Part shown: positions 37,862 to 38,745 of the stretch, piece after piece
Position numbering within the stretch: position 1 is the first letter of the stretch
Layout: every line of letters starts with the position of its first letter
NCBI RefSeq assembly: GCF_001315985.1
Contig: NZ_BBBI01000021.1
Coordinates: 1 to 38,745 of the forward strand
Direction: 5' to 3'
From: Vulcanisaeta distributa JCM 11216
Lineage (GTDB): Archaea > Thermoproteota > Thermoprotei > Thermoproteales > Thermocladiaceae
Length of the DNA stretch: 38,745 bases
Notes under the pieces: model-generated
Seen by the model: the letters and a program-made list of their open reading frames with translations, nothing else
Told to the model about the DNA's origin: nothing
Database searches by the model: none
Translations under genes and position numbers: made by a program

Positions 37862-38032
37862 ATGAATAATATAGTTAGGACGAGAAAAGGTATATCCTAT
37901 GGATTACTCCATCCGAGACTGACGGTGTCAATAATCACGTTATGTTCAGGCAATATAATAAATGTAATGCCTTCAGCTGGAATTTACCTCATATCTAAAG
38001 AACCACCTGCAATTGATGAAGGTTATGAATAG
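37862..38032 (+). pseudogene. truncated flavin-reductase-like remnant
   Basis: A 56-residue frame starts at ATG 37862 and contains YGLLHPRLTVSIITLC, NIINVMPSAGIYLISKEPPA, closely resembling the start of flavin reductase-like (FMN-binding split barrel) proteins, which continue for over 100 more residues. Here it stops at TAG 38030-38032. No continuation with the right wording is found in the following 160 bases in any frame that I could read, so it is probably a decayed or truncated gene rather than a simple frame error. The rest of the gap to 38193 contains a short hairpin (GACCT-AAGAA-AGGTC) and no other gene. Confidence 0.5.
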
Positions 38033-38162
38033 GTTAGATGTTGGTGAGAGTATGTTAGTCGTTGATGATTAAAGTATTGATTTTAACAGGGTAGACCAGC
38101 ACTACATGGTTCTGGCAGGGTTTTCATAGTGTTGACCTAAGAAAGGTCCTTGCAAAGAAATC

Positions 38163-38170
38163 ATTTAAAT
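38163..38170 (+). promoter_or_regulatory. TATA box for the Gfo/Idh/MocA gene
   Basis: ATTTAAAT is centred about 28 bases before the ATG at 38194, which supports that start. Confidence 0.45.
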
Positions 38171-38193
38171 AGATCGTATCTTGTGTTAAATCG

Positions 38194-38745
38194 ATGACCC
38201 TTAAAATCGCTGTTATTGGGTGCAGGGGGGGTTTTGGCAGGGTTCACCTAAATGCATTGTCGAAGTTACGTAATAGGTATGGGTTGGAGATCTACGTGTT
38301 TAGCAGGACTGAAGAGTATGCGAAGGATTGCTATAGGGAGTATGAGGCGAGTGGATACTTTACGAGGTATAGCGATGTACTAAGGTCTAATGTCGATGTT
38401 GTGGATCTCGTGGTTAGCCATGATGCGCACATGCCAATGAGTATAGCCGCCCTTGAGGCTGGCAAGCACGTGATGCTTGAGAAGCCTATAGCGAGAACAA
38501 TCGAGGAGGCCATGAGCATCATAAGCATGGTTAAATCAAGCGGTAAGAAATTCATGGTCCTAGAGAACCATTTCTTCGATACATCAGTGTGGAAGGCCAG
38601 GGAGCTAATGAGACAATTGGGCAGGGTCTCAATGATAATAGTTAGGAAGCTTCAGTATAACTCGCCAGGTGGTTGGAGGAGGATTAGGGAGTTAATGGGG
38701 GGGGTGGTGGTGGCGCTTATTGGATGGGGGGGGTATTCACTACGG
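38194..38745 (+). CDS. Gfo/Idh/MocA-family oxidoreductase, partial at window end (frame errors near the end)
   Basis: NAD(P)-dependent oxidoreductase, probably on a nucleotide or cyclic sugar. It begins MTLKIAVIGCRGGFGRVHLN (one Gly likely added by a G7 run at 38225; GCRGFGRVH fits the dinucleotide loop better), has VDVVDLVVSHDAHMPMSIAA and the family motif LEKPIARTIEEAM with the catalytic Lys. Near the window end the expected GGGALLDGGIHY is scrambled: G8 runs at 38697 and 38726 and one missing T between them disturb the frame. The C-terminal half lies beyond the window. It fits with the sugar-modifying genes elsewhere in the segment. Confidence 0.8.
   Translation, partial: MTLKIAVIGCRGGFGRVHLNALSKLRNRYGLEIYVFSRTEEYAKDCYREYEASGYFTRYSDVLRSNVDVVDLVVSHDAHMPMSIAALEAGKHVMLEKPIARTIEEAMSIISMVKSSGKKFMVLENHFFDTSVWKARELMRQLGRVSMIIVRKLQYNSPGGWRRIRELMGGVVVALIGWGGYSLR

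Noticed and set aside
38005-38075. C/D box RNA from TGATGAA and TGATGAT in the gap before the oxidoreductase
   Set aside because: Neither C-like box has the required purine at its start and no CTGA box follows at a proper distance.
38130-38160. Hairpin GACCT-AAGAA-AGGTC as a terminator
   Set aside because: The stem is only five bases and no T run follows.
2349-38735. G7 tracts as G-quadruplexes, phase-variation switches or programmed frameshift sites
   Set aside because: Isolated single tracts cannot form a quadruplex within one molecule, the tracts are not limited to surface or accessory genes, and in-frame tracts damage invariant motifs. Error explains more with less.
1-38745. tRNA, rRNA or CRISPR elements
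   Set aside because: A few GGTTCGA-like strings occur, but none has the flanking stems of a tRNA, and no regularly spaced repeats were seen.

Overview
The window looks like a chromosomal segment of a hyperthermophilic crenarchaeon of the Thermoproteales, closest in style to Vulcanisaeta, Caldivirga or Thermocladium. The reasons are three copies of the PaREP1 family, an archaeal uL24-eS4 ribosomal pair, an archaeal ATP-dependent DNA ligase, MptE, a geranylgeranyl-reductase-type flavoprotein, a DUF2067-type protein, and many genes whose TATA box lies 25-30 bases before the start codon (leaderless transcripts). I found no tRNA, rRNA, CRISPR array or insertion sequence.

Layout. 1-3.1 kb: FkbM-type methyltransferase and NodU-type carbamoyltransferase (glycan decoration). 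3.3-7.4 kb: an accessory island of three PaREP1 paralogues, an archaeal STAND-like ATPase and a membrane-anchored coiled-coil protein. 7.5-11.2 kb: more surface-glycan genes (NAD-dependent epimerase, sugar nucleotidyltransferase with a beta-helix tail, polysaccharide flippase). 11.2-18.4 kb: thyX, acetyl-CoA synthetase, a small TusA-like protein, a large M1 aminopeptidase with HEAT repeats, and an RsmC-like methyltransferase. 18.4-26.1 kb: EamA permease, rpl24, rps4e, mptE, glyA, DNA ligase and a PfkB sugar kinase. 26.2-31.9 kb: a Cys-rich small protein, a second sugar nucleotidyltransferase, two overlapping coiled-coil genes (one with a four-Cys head), and a divergent metal-transport pair (NicO-like membrane protein, CDF exporter with a very long tail). 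31.9-38.7 kb: processive GT2 glycosyltransferase, geranylgeranyl reductase family protein, TRAM protein, a candidate C/D box sRNA, PPP phosphatase, an unknown 312-residue protein, a P-loop ATPase, a flavin-reductase remnant and a partial Gfo/Idh/MocA oxidoreductase.

The most striking property of the sequence is a large excess of G or C homopolymers of 6-8 bases, mostly exactly 7, about 85 in 38.7 kb on both strands. In many genes removing exactly three bases restores an invariant family motif. In others the extra one or two bases break the frame. Smaller one-base losses also occur in G, C, A and T runs. I read this as homopolymer-length error in the assembly, not as mass pseudogenization. Broken genes are therefore listed as single genes with their indel positions.

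Functionally the window combines surface glycan and lipid synthesis, one-carbon and pterin metabolism (thyX, glyA, mptE), translation genes, metal export, and an island of fast-evolving Thermoproteales families. Tail-to-tail gene pairs often overlap by a few bases. The best candidates for new biology are the PaREP1-ATPase island, the coiled-coil pair with the Cys head, the palindromic operator at the metal-transport promoter, and the candidate C/D box RNA.
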